From contig CAJEXQ010000005.1 in the NCBI GenBank assembly GCA_903994635.1, positions 1 through 64,000 of the forward strand: a DNA stretch of 64,000 nt, in the 5' to 3' direction. Positions 28,346 to 36,913 of this stretch are shown here, in pieces. Each line of letters opens with the position of its first letter. Position 1 is the first letter of the stretch. Position numbers and translations under genes: made by a program. The notes below the pieces were generated by a model, which saw nothing but the letters and a program-made list of their open reading frames with translations, did no database searches and was not told the origin of the DNA. This DNA is from an uncultured Chlorobiaceae bacterium (lineage in GTDB: Bacteria; Bacteroidota; Chlorobiia; Chlorobiales; Chlorobiaceae).

Positions 28346-29323
28346 TTATCCCACCAGAATTTCAGAAAAATCACCGATACTGATTTCATGAGGATTTCCC
28401 CTGATAACAGCATTGTTTCCGATGATCGATTTGTTCAGCATGATGTGGACAACTCTTGCATCCTTTCCGATAATGGACTCCTTGATGATGGCATCCTTAA
28501 TAACGCATTGTTCCCCTATTGTGGTATTGGGGCCAATAATGGCGTTTTTGAGAATCGCATTATCGGCAATAAAGACCGGATTAATAATAATGCACCCGGG
28601 GTATTCCTTTGTATGGGTGTTGTTCTGGAGAAGCGTTTCATTGGTGGAGAGAAGAGTTTCCGGTTTACCGCAATCATACCAGCCGGTAACCTGAAATGTG
28701 GTGAAGTGTTCTCCACCTTCAATCATGAGTTGCAGGGCATCGGTAAGCTGAAACTCACCTTTTGTTTTTATTTCGTTTTCAATCAGGTAGTCAATAGTGG
28801 CAAAAAGAGACTTGGAATGGCGAATGAAGTAGAGTCCGACAATGGCAAGGTTGCTGATTGGTGTGTCAGGCTTTTCTACAAGTCTGTGAATTCTTTCACC
28901 GTCGGTTACGGCAACACCAAATCTCTTCGGGTCTTGTACCTCTTTTACTCCCAATGTTGAAAATGGACTTTTCAGTACAGGCTCCAGATCAACATCAAAA
29001 ATTGTGTCGCCAAGAATAATAAAAAGTGGCTCGTCGTCAACGATGTATGGTTTGCAGATCCAGATTGCATGGGCAAGTCCAAGGAGTTCCTGTTGAGTGA
29101 CAAAAGTGAACTTGATGTCGTAATGTTCCAGCAGCCACGTTTCAACCATGTCGCCAAGGTAGCCCACAATGATAATTGCCTCATCAATTCCAACAGCAAT
29201 AAGCTTATCCATAATGTGGCCGATTATCGGTTTGCCAGCCACATTGAGCAAGACTTTAGGGTGAGAAAAGGTATGGGGGCGCAATCGGGTACCTATACCA
29301 GCAACAGGAATAATTGCTTTCAT
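28346..29323 (-). CDS. NDP-sugar nucleotidyltransferase (glucose-1-phosphate thymidylyl/uridylyltransferase type)
   Basis: 325 residues. The N-terminal nucleotidyltransferase domain has the pyrophosphorylase signature MKAIIPVAGIGTRLRPHT followed by PKVLLNVAGKPIIGH. The C-terminal third is a left-handed beta-helix of hexapeptide repeats (INPVFIADNAILKNAIIGPNTTIGEQCVIKDA), as in acyl/nucleotidyl bifunctional enzymes. It activates a sugar-1-phosphate for cell-envelope polysaccharide; which sugar cannot be told. Confidence 0.85.
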   Translation of the reverse strand: MKAIIPVAGIGTRLRPHTFSHPKVLLNVAGKPIIGHIMDKLIAVGIDEAIIIVGYLGDMVETWLLEHYDIKFTFVTQQELLGLAHAIWICKPYIVDDEPLFIILGDTIFDVDLEPVLKSPFSTLGVKEVQDPKRFGVAVTDGERIHRLVEKPDTPISNLAIVGLYFIRHSKSLFATIDYLIENEIKTKGEFQLTDALQLMIEGGEHFTTFQVTGWYDCGKPETLLSTNETLLQNNTHTKEYPGCIIINPVFIADNAILKNAIIGPNTTIGEQCVIKDAIIKESIIGKDARVVHIMLNKSIIGNNAVIRGNPHEISIGDFSEILVG

Positions 29324-29537
29324 GTTCTACTTTTGAGTTTTATGGTTTTAAAACACACACAATATGTCATTTTTTGTACTTTACAAACAGATTTCATAAA
29401 ATTAACTACTCTGATTGTGCGCACATAGATGCTACATTAAGAAATTAGTTGCACTTTGGTGCGCTTTATTCATACTTTTAAGGAGTTTTTGGCAGCTCTG
29501 AAGCAAGCGTGGAACAATATAGATTTAATTGTATTAA

Positions 29538-29942
29538 ATGGGGGGGAGATTTAAGGGAGTTTTAAGGCAATCAGGAGTTATTCCACTCCTTGATGACAGA
29601 CTGGTGCTTATCACTTCCAGAAAATCGGAGCGCTGGATCATTCCCAAAGGGTATGTTGAAAAAGGGTTGTCTCCAGCAGATTCAGCAGCCAAGGAGGCTT
29701 ACGAGGAGGCCGGGTTGGTCGGTGTTGTTCATCACAAATCGGCGGGTCAATACCGCTATCGCAAGTTTGGCAAAATTTTTTCGGTTCAGGTCTATCCGCT
29801 CTTTATTGAAACAATGCTTGATGAGTGGGACGAGATGCACGCCCGTCGCAGAAAACTGGTGACTCCCGCAGAGGCTGTCGAAATGGTATGTCATGGGGAG
29901 CTGAGGCAGATTATTGCAGATTATTTCTTAAAAAAGGCATAG
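29538..29942 (+). CDS. Nudix hydrolase
   Basis: 134 residues. The Nudix box spans about residues 39-61 (GYVEKGLSPADSA...KEAYEEAGL), with the EExGL core intact but Leu in place of the first conserved Glu and Lys for Arg. The layout (RKSERWIIPKGYVEKG) is like diphosphoinositol polyphosphate/Ap4A-type members. The substrate is probably a nucleoside polyphosphate. It is divergent from the nucleotidyltransferase gene. Confidence 0.85.
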   Translation: MGGRFKGVLRQSGVIPLLDDRLVLITSRKSERWIIPKGYVEKGLSPADSAAKEAYEEAGLVGVVHHKSAGQYRYRKFGKIFSVQVYPLFIETMLDEWDEMHARRRKLVTPAEAVEMVCHGELRQIIADYFLKKA

Positions 29943-29963
29943 GGCGATGCTTGAAAAAAAATT

Positions 29964-29992
29964 TTGAAATTAATGTCCATGTGCTATATTGG
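29964..29992 (+). promoter_or_regulatory. Promoter of the tRNA cluster (Chlorobiota type)
   Basis: TTG at 29964-29966 inside ATTTTG is followed after 18 nt by TATATTGG (29985-29992), near the TAnnTTTG consensus, about 18 bp before the first tRNA. Confidence 0.45.
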
Positions 29993-30009
29993 GCATTCAA
30001 TTGAGTGAG

Positions 30010-30082
30010 CGGGGTGTGGCGCAGTTGGTAGCGTGCCTGCTTTGGGAGCAGGAGGCCCCGAGTTCGAGTCTCGGCACCCCGA
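30010..30082 (+). tRNA. tRNA-Pro (TGG)
   Basis: Acceptor CGGGGTG/CACCCCG with discriminator A. Anticodon stem CCTGC/GCAGG with loop TTTGGGA and anticodon TGG at 30043-30045. T-loop AGTTCGAGTCT. First of four tandem tRNA genes. Confidence 0.95.
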
Positions 30083-30109
30083 CAAAAGGAAGTTCTCGAG
30101 ATTGAAGCG

Positions 30110-30182
<73 letters not shown>

Positions 30183-30209
30183 CAAGTATAAGTCCGTAAA
30201 ATTTTAGAC

Positions 30210-30284
30210 GGTGATTGTAGCTCAGTTGGTTAGAGCGCCAGGTTGTGGCCCTGGAGGCCGGGGGTTCGAGTCCCCTCATTCACC
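30210..30284 (+). tRNA. tRNA-His (GTG)
   Basis: Anticodon stem CCAGG/CCTGG with loop TTGTGGC and anticodon GTG. An extra 5' G (position -1) faces C73, the histidine identity pair. The acceptor stem GTGATTG/CATTCAC has one T-T mismatch. Confidence 0.93.
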
Positions 30285-30291
30285 CATAGAA

Positions 30292-30363
30292 GGCCCCATC
30301 GACTAGTGGTTAGGTCATCACCCTTTCAAGGTGGTAGCACGGGTTCGAATCCCGTTGGGGTCA
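30292..30363 (+). tRNA. tRNA-Glu (TTC)
   Basis: Acceptor GGCCCCA/TGGGGTC with one G-T wobble. Anticodon stem TCACC/GGTGG, loop CTTTCAA, anticodon TTC at 30325-30327. In green sulfur bacteria Glu-tRNA also feeds the C5 pathway to chlorophyll (established knowledge). Confidence 0.95.
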
Positions 30364-30369
30364 CTCACA

Positions 30370-30404
30370 AAAGCTCTGTTCTTTACCGGTACAGAGCTTT
30401 TTTT
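30370..30404 (+). terminator. Rho-independent terminator of the tRNA cluster
   Basis: AAAGCTCTGT faces ACAGAGCTTT around an 11-nt loop and runs into T7. It lies just after tRNA-Glu and before pheT. Confidence 0.85.
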
Positions 30405-30435
30405 GTTTGAAGCAAGCAGATTATTGTAATTTGTC

Positions 30436-32850
30436 ATGAAAATATCTGTCAGTTGGCTTAAAGATTTTCTTCCATCTTTCTCTTCAGATACACCTTCACT
30501 TGTTGAAAAACTGACGTTTCTTGGACTTGAAGTGGAGGATGTTCAGGAGTCATTTCTCCCTGACAAGCTTGTTGTTGTTGGTAGAATTGAAGAGGTAACG
30601 TCGCATCCCAATGCAGAACGATTGACTCTGTGCAGAGTAGATGTTGGTCGAGATGAGCCTCTTCAAATTGTGTGCGGTGCCCCCAATGTTAAAGCTGGAA
30701 TGGTTGTGCCAGTGGCGACTGAGAAGGCTAAGCTCCAGCTTCCTGACGGTCAAACACTGACCATCAAGCCATCCAAAATACGTGGCGAGCGCTCATTTGG
30801 GATGATTTGTGCCGCCGATGAGCTTGGGCTTTCAGATGATCATTCAGGTGTCATGGAGCTTGCCTCAACATGCGTTGTTGGGGTGCCCCTCTCCAATTAT
30901 CTCGATGGCGATACAGTGCTTGACATTGCGGTGACACCAAATCGCCCTGATGTTCTTTCGCACCTTGGTGTGGCAAGGGAGCTTGCAGGGCGCCTTCAGA
31001 TACGCTATCCTCAGCAGAAAGCAGTTGAATTTTCACAAACTGGCCCGCTGGTTGAAGTTCTTGACGCAGACGCATCTCCCTACTATGCGGGGGTGCTTAT
31101 TCGTGGAATAACTGTTGCAGAATCTCCGGTATGGCTGCGTAAAAAACTTGAAAGTATCGGCCTGAGGCCAAAGAACAACATCGTTGATATCACCAATTAT
31201 ATTCTGCATGCACTTGGCCAGCCCCTCCATGCCTTTGATTTTGGCAAGCTTGCAGGAGGGCGGGTGGTTGTGCGTAGCGATATTCAGGGACAATTTGTTG
31301 CCATTAACCAGCAGCTCTGCCAGGTCGAGCAAGGCATGCCGGTCATTTGCGATGGTTTGGGAAAAGTGGGGGCACTGGCTGGCGTGATGGGCGCTCTTGA
31401 TTCGGCTGTCAGTGATATGACAACCGATATTTTGCTCGAATCGGCATATTTTGATCCCTCCCGCATTCGCAAATCGGCTAAAAAAGCGGGCATCTCTTCT
31501 GACTCTTCCTATCGATTTGAAAGGGGAGTCGATCCTCAAAATGTCCGACGATCTGCAGAGTGTGCTGTGGCGCTGATTCTCGATCTTGCAGGCGGTTGTA
31601 TAGAGTATGCGCAGGAGTGTGGTTCCGTACACTCAGCATTGCGTAAGGTAATCTTGAGACCGGCCCGGGTCAATGGATTGCTCGGCACATCAATAAGTGC
31701 TGCCGTGATGGTAGAGTTGCTTGAGCGTATCGGTTTTGCTGCCGATGCCACTGCCGTGGAATCAATAACCGTTGCTGTTCCCTCGTTCAGGGTTGATGTT
31801 TCTGAAGAGATCGATCTTGTAGAAGAGGTAGCTCGCCTCTATGGTTACGACAATATTCAGCCCTCATTGCAGATGGCGACCATCTACCCGCAGTCACGCC
31901 ACTATCCGGAATTTTTCCCTGATTTCCTACGATCTCTTCTGGTTTGCCTGAATTTCAGAGAGATTCTTACCAATCCTCTCATGAAAAGAGAGGAGGCAGG
32001 ATTGTTCAGCGAGAGGCTTGTCGAGGTGCTTAATCCTATCAGCGAAGGGCTTGAAGTGCTCAGGCCAGGGCTGGTACCTGGATTCCTCAAGGTTATCAGC
32101 CATAATATCAGACACGGGAACCGGGATTTGAGGCTTTTTGAGGTTGCCAAAGGATTCCGCACTGTTCCGGAAGCTGAAAGAAGTGCAGAGGGAGCACTTG
32201 AGGGGTACAGGGAGCAAGAGTATCTCGTGATGGCCATGACTGGCAGCCGGTTTCCCCGAGTCTGGAACCAGTCGCCGGAAAAGGTTGATTTTTACGATCT
32301 GACGGGTGCGGTTGAGATGCTTATGGAGAAGCTGAATTTGCTTGATAAATCAGCGGTTAATATTTATAATGGTAGGACCGTTACTATTGATGTGTCGCTG
32401 GCAGAGAGGGGAAGGAGCAGCATATTGAGGGTGGGGGAGGTTCGGCAGGTCGATGCAGAGCTGTTGAAGAAATTTGATATTGGGCAGGAGGTATATTTTG
32501 CGGAAATTGATGTGGCGGTTCTGGAGTGCAGTTTCAAGCCCGGTGTTACTTATGAACCGCCGTCCAAATTTCCGGTTGTTCAGAGGGATATATCGCTTGT
32601 TCTTCCGCAAGAGGTTACCGTTCAGTCGCTTGTCGAACTTGTTCGTTCAAGTGACTCTATGATCAGGGAGGTCTCTGTTTTTGATCTTTTCGAGCGCTCC
32701 CCGGAGGATGGAGGAAAGCGGAGTGTTGCACTCTCACTTGAAATTGCCGATCATGGCGGGACGTTGAAGGAAGAGAGGATCAGCGATATCCTCTCAAAAG
32801 TCGGCAGTAATGCCGAGAGTAAGCTTGGTGCGGTAATTCGACAAGTCTGA
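30436..32850 (+). CDS. pheT: Phenylalanyl-tRNA synthetase beta subunit
   Basis: 804 residues with the full bacterial architecture: N-terminal MKISVSWLKDFLP and tRNA-binding EMAP-like domain (VVGRIEEVTSHPNAERLTLCRVDVG), B3/B4 editing domain (GLRPKNNIVDITNYILHALGQPLHAFD), B5 domain, catalytic-like core and C-terminal anticodon-binding FDX-ACB domain (KFPVVQRDISLVLP). The alpha subunit gene is not in the window. Downstream genes follow closely, suggesting cotranscription with the zapA module. Confidence 0.97.
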   Translation: MKISVSWLKDFLPSFSSDTPSLVEKLTFLGLEVEDVQESFLPDKLVVVGRIEEVTSHPNAERLTLCRVDVGRDEPLQIVCGAPNVKAGMVVPVATEKAKLQLPDGQTLTIKPSKIRGERSFGMICAADELGLSDDHSGVMELASTCVVGVPLSNYLDGDTVLDIAVTPNRPDVLSHLGVARELAGRLQIRYPQQKAVEFSQTGPLVEVLDADASPYYAGVLIRGITVAESPVWLRKKLESIGLRPKNNIVDITNYILHALGQPLHAFDFGKLAGGRVVVRSDIQGQFVAINQQLCQVEQGMPVICDGLGKVGALAGVMGALDSAVSDMTTDILLESAYFDPSRIRKSAKKAGISSDSSYRFERGVDPQNVRRSAECAVALILDLAGGCIEYAQECGSVHSALRKVILRPARVNGLLGTSISAAVMVELLERIGFAADATAVESITVAVPSFRVDVSEEIDLVEEVARLYGYDNIQPSLQMATIYPQSRHYPEFFPDFLRSLLVCLNFREILTNPLMKREEAGLFSERLVEVLNPISEGLEVLRPGLVPGFLKVISHNIRHGNRDLRLFEVAKGFRTVPEAERSAEGALEGYREQEYLVMAMTGSRFPRVWNQSPEKVDFYDLTGAVEMLMEKLNLLDKSAVNIYNGRTVTIDVSLAERGRSSILRVGEVRQVDAELLKKFDIGQEVYFAEIDVAVLECSFKPGVTYEPPSKFPVVQRDISLVLPQEVTVQSLVELVRSSDSMIREVSVFDLFERSPEDGGKRSVALSLEIADHGGTLKEERISDILSKVGSNAESKLGAVIRQV

Positions 32851-32863
32851 TACTCTTTGTTCT

Positions 32864-33169
32864 ATGCAAGATTTTGACGGGCAAAATATCAAGGTTGACG
32901 TCAACCTTCTTGAGAATAATATTGAACTGCTCATTGTCCAGTTGACAGAATGCCGGAAAGAGAATGATTTATTGCGATCCGAACTTTCAAGTCTGCAGAA
33001 TATTCTTAGGTCTTGCAAGTTGCCCGGCACAGTCGGTTCCACTGCTGCTGACGCAGGTGGAATTCTTGATGGAGTGTTTGACTATGCAGAACGAGTGCAG
33101 GTGAAACAGAAGTTGCTCCTGATGTTGCAGAAAATAGAGATGGAACTCAGAAACAATCAGACCTTGTGA
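32864..33169 (+). CDS. Small coiled-coil protein ahead of zapA
   Basis: 101 residues. Residues 15-48 form a likely coiled coil (LLENNIELLIVQLTECRKENDLLRSELSSLQNIL) and the C-terminal 30 residues are helical (VKQKLLLMLQKIEMELRN). It starts 13 nt after pheT and ends 9 nt before zapA. By position and coiled coil it may be a division-associated partner of ZapA, similar in style to ZapB, but sequence alone does not prove this. Confidence 0.65.
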   Translation: MQDFDGQNIKVDVNLLENNIELLIVQLTECRKENDLLRSELSSLQNILRSCKLPGTVGSTAADAGGILDGVFDYAERVQVKQKLLLMLQKIEMELRNNQTL

Positions 33170-33178
33170 TGTAATGAG

Positions 33179-33442
33179 ATGGAAAAAATTGATGTCAATG
33201 TTTATGGCGATAGCTATCCCTTAAGGGTCGAGAGACGGGAGTTGACCGAAAAGGCAGCCAGGGATGTGGATGGGGTGATGAGGCTCTTTGCTGAAAAGGC
33301 CCCTACATTTGAGTCTGCAAGGCTGGCGGTTCTTGCGGCAATTTCGTTTGCTGAAAGAAAGATAGAACTTGAGGAGGAGATGGCATCGCTCAGGCAGAAT
33401 ATTGCCCGTTTGAATATTATTATTGGGCAAAATCTGCAATAA
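33179..33442 (+). CDS. zapA: Cell division protein ZapA
   Basis: 87 residues with the ZapA pattern: N-terminal KIDVNVYGDSYPLRV beta hairpin and a long C-terminal helix (LAVLAAISFAERKIELEEEMASLRQNIARL). It bundles FtsZ filaments at the Z-ring. It is followed by a candidate 6S RNA, the same order (zapA then ssrS) as in many other bacteria. Confidence 0.88.
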   Translation: MEKIDVNVYGDSYPLRVERRELTEKAARDVDGVMRLFAEKAPTFESARLAVLAAISFAERKIELEEEMASLRQNIARLNIIIGQNLQ

Positions 33443-33494
33443 ACCGTTACATTTAGAGGGGAAGGATTATCCGCACCGGTTGATTGGGGTGTTT

Positions 33495-33670
33495 GCAGGG
33501 TACAAGAACTAACATTAATAATCAGGGAGTCAAGCTCTTCTGTTTGATTGCAGGCCTTGTTGAATTTCTCCTGACTTCGTGAGCGGGGGATTCAAGAGTG
33601 GTGGAAACATTGCTCCATTGGAAGCAAAAAATCTGAAGGAGACGCCCACCGTTTCATACGGGTTCTTGAA
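33495..33670 (+). ncRNA. ssrS: 6S RNA candidate downstream of zapA
   Basis: The 315-bp gap between zapA and rny is too structured for a spacer. CAAGAAC (33503-33509) pairs with GTTCTTG (33662-33668) as a closing stem. Near the middle, TTGAAT (33560-33565) pairs with ATTCAA (33590-33595), extended by CTCC/GGGG, giving one long hairpin with an open centre, as in 6S RNA. Gene order zapA-ssrS supports it. Exact ends are not determined, and another structured RNA is possible. Confidence 0.55.
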
Positions 33671-33675
33671 TCTTG

Positions 33676-33704
33676 CGCACTTTGTCTATGGTGCGGTTTT
33701 TTTT
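33676..33704 (+). terminator. Terminator after the candidate 6S RNA
   Basis: CGCAC (33676-33680) pairs with GTGCG (33691-33695) and is followed by T8. It separates the RNA from rny. Confidence 0.75.
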
Positions 33705-33758
33705 GTTTAAAATGTTGCTTCTTGTGTGAATATGAGAGCATGAAAATGGAGGTATTTA

Positions 33759-35333
33759 ATGGGTATAGTTATAAACCTGTTTTTAATTGTTTTTGCATCA
33801 GTAATTTTTTTTGCCGCTGGTTTTTTAGTTGGACGTTATTTTCTTGAACGGATTGGTACGACCAAGGTGCTGGAAGCTGAGGAGCGCGCTGTGCAGATAG
33901 TGCAGGAAGCTCAGAAAGAGGCTAACGAGTACAAGGAGCTAAAGGTCAGTGAGGTGAATCAGGAGTGGAAAAAGAAGCGCAGGGAGTTCGACCAGGAAGT
34001 TATCATCAAAAATAACAAGTACACCCAGTTGCAGAAGCAGATTCAGCAAAAGGAGGCGCAGTTGAAAAAGCAGAGTCAGGATGTCAAGGATATTGAAAGA
34101 AAACTGCAGGATCAGCGCAAGCAAATCGAGCAGACCAGTGAATCGGTTACGCTTCGTTCTTCGGAACTTGAGCGGATTATTGTAGAGCAGAACCAGCGTC
34201 TTGAGAGTATCAGCAACCTTCAGGCCGATGAGGCGCGGCAGATGTTGATCGACAACATGCTTGCAAAAGCACGTGAGGAGGCGACGGAAACCATCCATCA
34301 GATTCATGAAGAGGCTGAGCTACAAGCTGGCCGGCTTGCTGAAAAAACGCTCTTGACAGCCATTCAGAGGATCTCTTTTGAACAGGCTACCGAGAACGCT
34401 CTCTCTGTAGTGCATATCCAGAGTGATGAACTCAAGGGGCGTATTATTGGCCGAGAAGGTCGCAATATCAAGGCATTTGAAAACGCAACAGGAGTTGACA
34501 TCATTGTTGATGATACTCCGGAGGTGGTTATTCTCTCCTGCTTTGATCCCCTGCGTCGGGAGCTTGCCAAGCTTACCCTCCAGAAACTGCTTGTTGACGG
34601 CATCATTCACCCTGTGGCAATTGAGAAAGCCTATGCTGATGCGAAAAAGGAGATTGACGATGTTATCATCAGCGCTGGTGAGGAGGCGCTCTCTTCCCTT
34701 CAGATTTCCGACATGCCTGCCGAGATTGTTGCGCTGATTGGTAAAATGAAGTTCTATACGGTCTACGGCCAGAATCTCCTGCAGCACAGTCGTGAGGTTG
34801 CCATGCTCTCAGGTCTTATGGCGGCCGAACTCAAGCTTGATGCCCGTGTTGCCAAACGTGCCGGTCTCCTGCATGATATCGGACTGGTGCTGCCGGAAAG
34901 CGACGAACCTCATGCGATTACCGGCAGCGCCTTAATGAAGAGATTCAACGAATCTGCGGTGGTGCTTAACTCCATTGCTTCTCATCATGGTGATGTAGAG
35001 AGGGAATCGCCCATTGCAGAGCTTGTTGATGCCGCCAATACCATTTCGCTCTCCCGTCCCGGAGCACGGGGCGCTGTCACGGCTGATGGCAATGTCAAGC
35101 GCCTTGAGAGCCTCGAAGAGATTGCCAAAGGGTTCCCGGGTGTTCTGAAAACCTACGCATTGCAGGCAGGAAGGGAGATCAGGGTGATTGTTGAGGGTGA
35201 TAATGTCAGCGACTCACAGGCTGATGTACTTGCCCATGATATCGCCCACAAAATCGAATCGGAAGCGCAGTATCCGGGGCAGATAAAGGTCTCCATTATC
35301 CGCGAAAAACGCTCGATTGCCTACGCAAAATAA
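33759..35333 (+). CDS. rny: Ribonuclease Y
   Basis: 524 residues in the standard order: N-terminal transmembrane anchor (residues 5-27), long coiled coil to about 200, KH domain (ELKGRIIGREGRNIKAFENATGVDIIVDDTPE) and HD domain (AGLLHDIGLV...SHHGD). It is a membrane-bound endoribonuclease starting mRNA decay. The start at 33759 has GGAGG 8 nt upstream. Confidence 0.96.
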   Translation: MGIVINLFLIVFASVIFFAAGFLVGRYFLERIGTTKVLEAEERAVQIVQEAQKEANEYKELKVSEVNQEWKKKRREFDQEVIIKNNKYTQLQKQIQQKEAQLKKQSQDVKDIERKLQDQRKQIEQTSESVTLRSSELERIIVEQNQRLESISNLQADEARQMLIDNMLAKAREEATETIHQIHEEAELQAGRLAEKTLLTAIQRISFEQATENALSVVHIQSDELKGRIIGREGRNIKAFENATGVDIIVDDTPEVVILSCFDPLRRELAKLTLQKLLVDGIIHPVAIEKAYADAKKEIDDVIISAGEEALSSLQISDMPAEIVALIGKMKFYTVYGQNLLQHSREVAMLSGLMAAELKLDARVAKRAGLLHDIGLVLPESDEPHAITGSALMKRFNESAVVLNSIASHHGDVERESPIAELVDAANTISLSRPGARGAVTADGNVKRLESLEEIAKGFPGVLKTYALQAGREIRVIVEGDNVSDSQADVLAHDIAHKIESEAQYPGQIKVSIIREKRSIAYAK

Positions 35334-35358
35334 GAGTCGCCAACCTTGCAGGGAGAGT

Positions 35359-35961
35359 TCAAAGCTCTCCCTTGGTTGATGGAATCTCATCACCGGTTAC
35401 TGTAACAGCAGCCTTCATCGCATAAGCAAAAGACTTGAAAAGCGCCTCTATCTTGTGATGTGTATTTTCCCCCTCAAGGATAGAAAGGTGGATATTGGCT
35501 TTCAGGGTGCCTGAAAGGGACAGAAAAAAGTGCTCTACCATCTCTGTTGAAAAACCCTGAATGACTGGTCGCTTGAACTCCGCCTTGACGGCACAATAAC
35601 TTCTCCCCCCCAAATCAAGGGCGCAACGTGCCAAAGCTTCGTCCATAGGGATGATCGCCCAGCCGTAGCGCTGTATTCCCCGCTTGTCGCCAAGGGCCTC
35701 GTTTATGGCACTGCCGATCACAATCGCAATGTCCTCAACGGTGTGATGATCATCAACCTCCAAATCGCCCCGGCACTCTACGGACAGATCTATTCCGGAA
35801 TGTTTGCTGAAATTGGTCAGCATGTGGTCAAGAAAAAACACACCCGAGTTGACGGAGCTTTTCCCTTTCCCGTCAAGAGTTACAGTTACGGTGATGAGGG
35901 TCTCGGTTGTAGTTCTGCTTACCGTTGCGGTACGGGGAACAGTGTTGAATGCGTCTGGCAT
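35359..35961 (-). CDS. hisB: Imidazoleglycerol-phosphate dehydratase
   Basis: 200 residues, a monofunctional HisB (no phosphatase domain). Manganese-binding motifs are present: [26 protein letters not shown] and [15 protein letters not shown], as is the C-terminal IPSTKG-L. It makes imidazole-acetol phosphate in histidine synthesis. It is followed on the same strand by the upstream DUF2905 gene boundary (3 nt). Confidence 0.95.
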   Translation of the reverse strand: MPDAFNTVPRTATVSRTTTETLITVTVTLDGKGKSSVNSGVFFLDHMLTNFSKHSGIDLSVECRGDLEVDDHHTVEDIAIVIGSAINEALGDKRGIQRYGWAIIPMDEALARCALDLGGRSYCAVKAEFKRPVIQGFSTEMVEHFFLSLSGTLKANIHLSILEGENTHHKIEALFKSFAYAMKAAVTVTGDEIPSTKGEL

Positions 35962-35964
35962 GGA

Positions 35965-36207
35965 TTATCGGGTAAATTTATTGATGAGGTAAAGGAGCAG
36001 AGTGAGCAGCAGCGAGAGTGTCAGAGAGCTGCCTATCGGGAAATATAAACGAAAATTATCTCTCTCGATCCTGAAATCAAGAGGAAGATTGCCAAACCAG
36101 TTGAGCCAGCCCCTGACACCATTTTTTTCCGCAGCCATAAGAAGCAGTCCTGTAACAACAATTGCCAAGCCACTGATGACTACTATTTTTGCGGCATCTG
36201 AAAACAT
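35965..36207 (-). CDS. DUF2905 membrane protein
   Basis: 80 residues with two transmembrane helices (KIVVISGLAIVVTGLLLMAA and FPIGSSLTLSLLLTLLLYLI) around a basic loop WFGNLPLDFRIERDNFRLYFP, the DUF2905 signature. Function unknown. The stop is 3 nt before hisB, so the two are one transcription unit. Confidence 0.8.
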   Translation of the reverse strand: MFSDAAKIVVISGLAIVVTGLLLMAAEKNGVRGWLNWFGNLPLDFRIERDNFRLYFPIGSSLTLSLLLTLLLYLINKFTR

Positions 36208-36304
36208 GGTTTGGATATTTTTTAAAAGTTGCTAAATTGAGGCCTTCGTTTGATTCGTCCGGGTGAAGGTATAAGATATTGCAAATTTATTAAAGCGGTC
36301 GGGA

Positions 36305-36655
36305 ATGCATCTTTTTATAGTAATTGTCGGTTTGCTTGCTTCGGTTATGCTTATCGGCGTTATTTTGCTGCAAAGCCCGAAAAGTGGCAGCGGCCTGACT
36401 GGCGGCATTGCCAGCCTTGGAACGGTGCAGACGCTTGGGGTAAGAAGAACAGGTGATTTTTTGAGCAAGACAACCGGTATACTTGCAGCAGTCGTTATGG
36501 GGCTTTGTTTTATTGCCCAGTTTACCCTTCCCGGCAGAGAGTCTGCAAAGGTTGCTCCGGAAAGTATCCTTCAGCGGCATGTTCCAGTCTCTCCGGCTGC
36601 CCCGGTTAGCCCGTTACCTGCCACACCAAAGATTCCAGCGTTGCCCGCAAAATAG
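36305..36655 (+). CDS. secG: Preprotein translocase subunit SecG
   Basis: 116 residues with the SecG layout: helix 1 ([23 protein letters not shown]), the glycine-rich [23 protein letters not shown] loop, and helix 2 ([18 protein letters not shown]). A Pro/Ala-rich tail of about 35 residues is added. It is part of the SecYEG export channel in the inner membrane. Confidence 0.92.
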   Translation: MHLFIVIVGLLASVMLIGVILLQSPKSGSGLTGGIASLGTVQTLGVRRTGDFLSKTTGILAAVVMGLCFIAQFTLPGRESAKVAPESILQRHVPVSPAAPVSPLPATPKIPALPAK

Positions 36656-36662
36656 TATTTAT

Positions 36663-36738
36663 GCACCCGTGGCTCAATCGGTAGAGCAATTGACTCTTAA
36701 TCAATGGGTTGGAGGTTCGAGTCCTCCCGGGTGCACCA
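36663..36738 (+). tRNA. tRNA-Lys (CTT), CCA encoded
   Basis: Acceptor GCACCCG/CGGGTGC, discriminator A, and encoded CCA at 36736-36738. Anticodon stem ATTGA/TCAAT, loop CTCTTAA, anticodon CTT at 36696-36698. Unlike the tRNA cluster upstream, this gene carries the CCA tail. Confidence 0.95.
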
Positions 36739-36740
36739 TA

Positions 36741-36785
36741 AAAAATAAAGACTTACAGCTTCATGGTTGTAGGTCTTTATTTTTT
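36741..36785 (+). terminator. Rho-independent terminator after tRNA-Lys
   Basis: AATAAAGACTTACA faces TGTAGGTCTTTATT (one G-T pair) around a 10-nt loop, followed by a T-run. Confidence 0.85.
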
Positions 36786-36913
36786 ATGCCTTTTTGGCGG
36801 TGCTTTGGAGCGGCCTTTAAATTGGTGAAAGGCTCTCGTTTGTGTGGTGTCAGCTTTTCAGTATTGAGCATTTTTTCGTTCACAACGATGGAGAGTAAAC
36901 GAGAATATCATTT

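Noticed and set aside
30210-30284. tRNA-His judged a pseudogene because of a T-T mismatch in its acceptor stem
   Set aside because: The anticodon arm, T-arm and the G-1:C73 identity pair are intact, and one acceptor mismatch is tolerated; it sits in a normal four-gene cluster.
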